NCBI GenBank assembly: GCA_009775265.1
Contig: VSPG01000056.1
Coordinates: 1-8,791, forward strand
DNA length: 8,791 bases
Direction of reading: 5' to 3'
DNA from: Muribaculaceae bacterium
GTDB taxonomy: Bacteria > Bacteroidota > Bacteroidia > Bacteroidales > Muribaculaceae
Part shown: positions 6,172 through 8,791 of the stretch, piece by piece
How the letters are laid out: every line of letters starts with the position of its first letter
How positions within the stretch are numbered: the first letter of the stretch is position 1
Program-made: the position numbers and the translations under genes
Notes under the pieces: model-generated
The model's input: the letters and a program-made list of their open reading frames with translations, nothing else
Databases searched by the model: none
Told to the model about the DNA's origin: nothing

Positions 6172-7260
6172 ATGGAAGAAATAAAACTGATGAAGGGCAA
6201 CGAAGCCATAGCCCATGCCGCCATACGGTATGGAGCCGACGGCTACTTCGGCTACCCCATCACGCCACAGAGCGAGGTGCTTGAAACACTCGAGGCAGAA
6301 ATGCCATGGGACACTACCGGCATGGTGGTGCTTCAAGCCGAGAGCGAAGTGGCAGCTATTAATATGATATACGGAGGCGCCGCGGCCGGTAAGGCTGTGA
6401 TGACATCGTCGTCAAGTCCCGGTGTGAGTCTCAAACAGGAAGGTATAAGCTACATAGCCGCATCCGAACTGCCCGCTTTGATAGTGAATGTGATGCGTGG
6501 CGGCCCGGGTCTCGGCACCATACAGCCCTCGCAGGCCGATTATTTCCAGGCTACCAAAGGCGGCGGCCACGGCGACTATCATCTCATAGTGCTTGCTCCT
6601 GCAAGCGTGCAGGAAATGGCTGATTTCGTAGGGCTCGGATTCGACCTTGCGTTTAAGTACCGCAATCCGGCCATGATTCTTGCCGACGGCATAGTAGGGC
6701 AGATGATGGAAAAAGTGGTGCTGCCCCCGTCGCGTCCGCGCCGCACACAGCAGGAAATAGAACAGCAGTGTCCGTGGGCTGCCACCGGACGCCATGGTCG
6801 TGCGCACCGCAATGTTGTCACCAGTCTGGAACTCGACCCTTCCAGGATGGAAATAAACAACGAACGATTTCAGCGTACCTATGCTGAAATCGAGGCAAAC
6901 GAAGTGCGTTTTGCCACTCATTATACCGAAGATGCAGATTATCTTATCGTCGCATTCGGCTCCGTGGCGCGTATCTGTCTCAAGGCCATAGAGGAGGCGC
7001 GTGCGCAGGGTGTGAAGGTAGGACTGCTGCGTCCCATCACGCTGTGGCCTTTCCCGAAAGCCGAGATAGCGAGGCTTGCCGGCCAGGTGAAAGGCATGCT
7101 CACGGTAGAACTCAACGCCGGGCAGATGATAGAGGACGTGCGCCTCGCGTCGGAATGCCGCGTGCCTGTGGCCCATTTCGGTCGTATGGGCGGTATTGTC
7201 CCGAATCCCGGCGAAGTGCTTGACGCATTGTATAACCATTTTCCCGAAGCAAAAAAATGA
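6172..7260 (+). CDS. korA: 2-oxoacid:ferredoxin oxidoreductase, alpha subunit (KorA/VorB type)
   Basis: The alpha subunit carries the pyrimidine-binding side of the thiamine-diphosphate site and the transketolase C-terminal-like domain. In the 362-residue product the N-terminal domain shows the hallmark YPITPQSEV (28-36), QAESEVAAINMIYGGAAAGK (55-74) and TSSSSPG (78-84), followed by RGGPGLGT (109-116). The C-terminal domain shows LRPITLWPFP (286-295) and VELNAGQM (312-319). The complex interconverts a 2-oxoacid plus CoA with an acyl-CoA plus CO2, reducing or oxidising ferredoxin. In gut Bacteroidota it is usually assigned to 2-oxoglutarate/succinyl-CoA, where running it towards 2-oxoglutarate would supply glutamate. 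Homologues are also often named VorB (branched-chain 2-oxoacids), and sequence alone does not settle the substrate here. The gene overlaps the beta-subunit gene by 4 nt (ATGA at 7257-7260). Confidence 0.9.
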   Translation: MEEIKLMKGNEAIAHAAIRYGADGYFGYPITPQSEVLETLEAEMPWDTTGMVVLQAESEVAAINMIYGGAAAGKAVMTSSSSPGVSLKQEGISYIAASELPALIVNVMRGGPGLGTIQPSQADYFQATKGGGHGDYHLIVLAPASVQEMADFVGLGFDLAFKYRNPAMILADGIVGQMMEKVVLPPSRPRRTQQEIEQQCPWAATGRHGRAHRNVVTSLELDPSRMEINNERFQRTYAEIEANEVRFATHYTEDADYLIVAFGSVARICLKAIEEARAQGVKVGLLRPITLWPFPKAEIARLAGQVKGMLTVELNAGQMIEDVRLASECRVPVAHFGRMGGIVPNPGEVLDALYNHFPEAKK

Positions 7261-8018
7261 CTCCCGAACAAATAATCAATCCCGCCAACCGCGTGTACAG
7301 CCGTCCGCGTCTGCTCACGGAGGTAAACACTCATTATTGCCCGGGTTGCAGCCATGGAGTGGTGCACCGCATCGTGGCAGAACTGCTCGACGAAATGGGG
7401 CTGGAGAACCGCGCCGTAGGCGTTGCTCCTGTAGGATGTGCGGTTTTCGCCTATAATTATATTGATGTGGACTGGGTGGAGGCCGCCCATGGCCGTGCGC
7501 CTGCGGTTGCTACGGCTCTCAGCCGCCTTTCGCCCGACAACCTGGTGTTCACGTATCAGGGCGACGGCGATCTTGCGGCCATCGGCACCGCAGAGACCAT
7601 TCATGCGGCAAACCGAGGCGAAAATATAGCTATAATATTCATAAACAATGCTATATACGGCATGACGGGAGGGCAGATGGCGCCTACCACGCTCATCGGG
7701 CAAAAGACGGCTACCAGCCCGTACGGACGCCGTGTCGACCTCAACGGCCATCCTCTGAACATCTCCAACCTGCTTGCACAGCTCGATGGCACATGCTATG
7801 TCACTCGTCAGGCGGTGCATACTCCGGCTGCTGTAAGAAAAGCGAAGGCGGCCATAAAGAAAGCTTTTGAAAACGCTTTGGCGAAGAAAGGCACATCGGT
7901 GGTGGAAATTGTCGGCACTTGCAGCAGCGGATGGAAGATGACACCCGCACAGGCCAACGACTGGATGGCCGAACACATGACTCAGCACTATCCCTTAGGC
8001 GACCTTAAGAATGAATAA
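7257..8018 (+). CDS. korB: 2-oxoacid:ferredoxin oxidoreductase, beta subunit (TPP-binding)
   Basis: The beta subunit binds thiamine diphosphate and the catalytic-site [4Fe-4S] cluster. The 253-residue product shows CPGCSHG (28-34), HGRAPAVATAL (78-88) and the TPP/Mg motif GDGD (102-105) followed by FINNAIYGMTGGQ (128-140). By spacing to crystallised archaeal homologues the cluster ligands are probably C28, C31, C61 (in PVGCAVF) and C222 (in GTCSSGW); this assignment is inference. The length suits the short KorB family. Translation is probably coupled to the alpha gene through the 4-nt overlap, and the gamma gene follows after 3 nt. No other start is plausible, since the N-terminus VYSRPRLLTEVNTHYCPGC is typical. 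Confidence 0.9.
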   Translation: MTPEQIINPANRVYSRPRLLTEVNTHYCPGCSHGVVHRIVAELLDEMGLENRAVGVAPVGCAVFAYNYIDVDWVEAAHGRAPAVATALSRLSPDNLVFTYQGDGDLAAIGTAETIHAANRGENIAIIFINNAIYGMTGGQMAPTTLIGQKTATSPYGRRVDLNGHPLNISNLLAQLDGTCYVTRQAVHTPAAVRKAKAAIKKAFENALAKKGTSVVEIVGTCSSGWKMTPAQANDWMAEHMTQHYPLGDLKNE

Positions 8019-8021
8019 GCT

Positions 8022-8558
8022 ATGAAAGAAGAAATTATTATAGCCGGATTCGGCGGTCAGGGCGTGTTGTCCATGGGCAAGATTCTTGCCTACGCCGGTC
8101 TGATGAACGACCTTGAAGTGACGTGGATGCCGGCATATGGTCCCGAGCAGCGCGGCGGCACGGCCAATGTCACCGTTATACTCAGCGACAGCGCAATATC
8201 GTCGCCGGTGCTCGATACTTATGATACTGCCGTGATTCTAAACCAGCAGAGCCTTGACAAATTCGAGGCAAAGGTGAAGCCCGGCGGCACTCTGCTTTAC
8301 GACCCGTCCGGCATACACCACAAGCCTACGCGAACCGACATAAAGGTGGTGCCCGTCCCGGCCATGGACGCTATGATGGAGATGAACAACTCCAAGACCT
8401 ACAACATGATTCTTCTCGGTGCACTTCTCGCATTAAGACCTGTAGTCCCTCTCGACGCTGTGTTGCGCGGTCTTGAGAAAACGCTTCCCGAACGCCACCA
8501 TCATCTAATTCCGCTCAACGAGCAGGCTCTCCGCAAAGGTATGAGCATAGTGGGGTGA
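8022..8558 (+). CDS. korC: 2-oxoacid:ferredoxin oxidoreductase, gamma subunit
   Basis: The 178-residue gamma subunit belongs to the pyruvate/ketoisovalerate oxidoreductase catalytic-domain family, which in related enzymes contributes to CoA binding. It shows the glycine-rich N-terminal motif GFGGQGV (9-15) and the highly conserved PAYGPEQRGGTANV (37-50), followed by SPVLDTYDTAVILNQQSLDKF (61-81), as expected for the family. Length is normal and the gene seems complete. It begins 3 nt after korB and closes the operon; two hairpins follow before the window end, the second a clear terminator. Together with delta, alpha and beta it makes all four parts of the enzyme, so this locus alone could encode the whole complex. 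Confidence 0.9.
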   Translation: MKEEIIIAGFGGQGVLSMGKILAYAGLMNDLEVTWMPAYGPEQRGGTANVTVILSDSAISSPVLDTYDTAVILNQQSLDKFEAKVKPGGTLLYDPSGIHHKPTRTDIKVVPVPAMDAMMEMNNSKTYNMILLGALLALRPVVPLDAVLRGLEKTLPERHHHLIPLNEQALRKGMSIVG

Positions 8559-8574
8559 ACACAACTCAGCCATG

Positions 8575-8597
8575 GCGCTGTGTCAGAACAGCGCTTT
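8575..8597 (+). terminator. Short hairpin just after korC, possible weak terminator
   Basis: GCGCTGT (8575-8581) pairs with ACAGCGC (8588-8594) around a 6-nt loop and is followed by only TTT. It lies 16 nt past the korC stop. By itself it is a weak terminator; with the stronger one at 8643 it may act as a tandem 3' end or protect the transcript. Confidence 0.35.
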
Positions 8598-8642
8598 AGT
8601 CGTGCGTGGAAGACATTGATCCCTTCAAAAAAGTAGTAAAGG

Positions 8643-8675
8643 AGAGCCGCGGCTATGCAGCTGCGGCTCTTTCTT
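8643..8675 (+). terminator. Rho-independent terminator of korDABC
   Basis: AGAGCCGC (8643-8650) pairs with GCGGCTCT (8663-8670), extended inwards by GGC/GCT (one G-U) to an 11-bp stem with a 6-nt loop TATGCA. It is followed by TTCTTATAAT. It lies about 85 nt past korC and is the most convincing end of that operon. Confidence 0.8.
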
Positions 8676-8712
8676 ATAATCCTATTTTAATACGTGTGGA
8701 GGAAAACGTAAA

Positions 8713-8760
8713 ATGAATTATTGCTGTCCGATAAAACTTTTTGAGGCAAAACAAAATTAG
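8713..8760 (+). CDS. Possible 15-residue micro-ORF or leader peptide
   Basis: ATG at 8713 opens a frame of 15 codons ending in TAG at 8758-8760 and encoding MNYCCPIKLFEAKQN. A full GGAGG (8698-8702) sits 10 nt upstream, unusual in a window whose other genes lack such sites. The stop codon overlaps the foot of the hairpin at 8759-8789, as in leader-peptide attenuators, and the peptide has two adjacent Cys codons. Against it: the ORF is very short, no exact TAnnTTTG promoter is seen between 8676 and 8712, and nothing downstream is visible. It may be chance. Confidence 0.15.
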   Translation: MNYCCPIKLFEAKQN

Positions 8761-8791
8761 GACTGGCACCTATTGCAGGAGTCAGTCCTTT
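8759..8791. terminator. Hairpin at window end: bidirectional terminator or attenuator
   Basis: AGGACTG (8759-8765) pairs with CAGTCCT (8783-8789). The stem continues inwards with G-U and C-G, an A/A mismatch, then three more pairs to a 5-nt loop (8772-8776). On the plus strand it is followed by at least TT before the window ends. On the minus strand it is followed by AATTTTGTTTTG. It could therefore terminate a convergent gene from the right, act in both directions, or be an attenuator for a rightward gene. The window edge prevents a choice. Confidence 0.6.

Noticed and set aside
6939..7988. 349-residue minus-strand ORF across korA and korB
   Set aside because: It spans two confidently identified genes on the other strand, and its Ser/Arg/His-rich sequence shows no known domain.
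1..8791. Mobile element, CRISPR array, tRNA/rRNA or defence system
   Set aside because: No transposase or integrase motifs, no spaced direct repeats and no RNA gene were seen; coding content is housekeeping throughout.

Overview
The window looks like an ordinary chromosomal segment of a Gram-negative Bacteroidales bacterium, possibly of the Muribaculaceae. That family-level guess rests on overall gene content and base composition and is only moderate. The order-level evidence is stronger. Three start regions carry exact matches to the Bacteroidota -7 element TAnnTTTG. The genes mostly lack Shine-Dalgarno sequences. BamD and the omega-like RNA polymerase subunit are paired, a DUF4301 protein is present, and there is a four-subunit 2-oxoacid:ferredoxin oxidoreductase operon of the type found in anaerobic gut Bacteroidota.

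Left part, minus strand (about 130-5128): two transcription units run right to left. The upstream one encodes a 672-residue exported TPR-repeat protein followed 38 nt later by a DUF4301 protein; it begins at a TAnnTTTG promoter at 5139-5146, and a GC-rich hairpin lies beyond its end (1497-1534). The second encodes the lipoprotein BamD and the omega-like subunit RpoZ, starts at a TAnnTTTG promoter at 1408-1415 and ends at a perfect 18-bp terminator hairpin at 138-180. The first 130 bases hold no convincing gene but contain two interleaved inverted repeats.

Right part, plus strand (5257-8558): a single small outer-membrane beta-barrel-like protein has its own terminator. It is followed by the operon korD-korA-korB-korC (ferredoxin, alpha, TPP-binding beta, gamma). 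This encodes a complete oxidoreductase that interconverts a 2-oxoacid plus CoA with an acyl-CoA plus CO2, exchanging electrons with ferredoxin. The tight spacing (20 nt, a 4-nt overlap, 3 nt) argues for co-translation. A promoter lies at 5885-5892 and a strong terminator at 8643-8675. The last 90 bases contain a 15-codon micro-ORF with a good Shine-Dalgarno sequence that runs into a second hairpin, an attenuator-like or convergent-terminator layout cut off by the window edge.

I see no mobile element, CRISPR array, tRNA, rRNA or defence system. The window is mostly housekeeping. The points most worth a second look are the nucleotidyltransferase-like motifs in the DUF4301 protein, the uncharacterised central region of the TPR protein, the micro-ORF with its hairpin at the right edge, and the structured intergenic DNA at the left edge.
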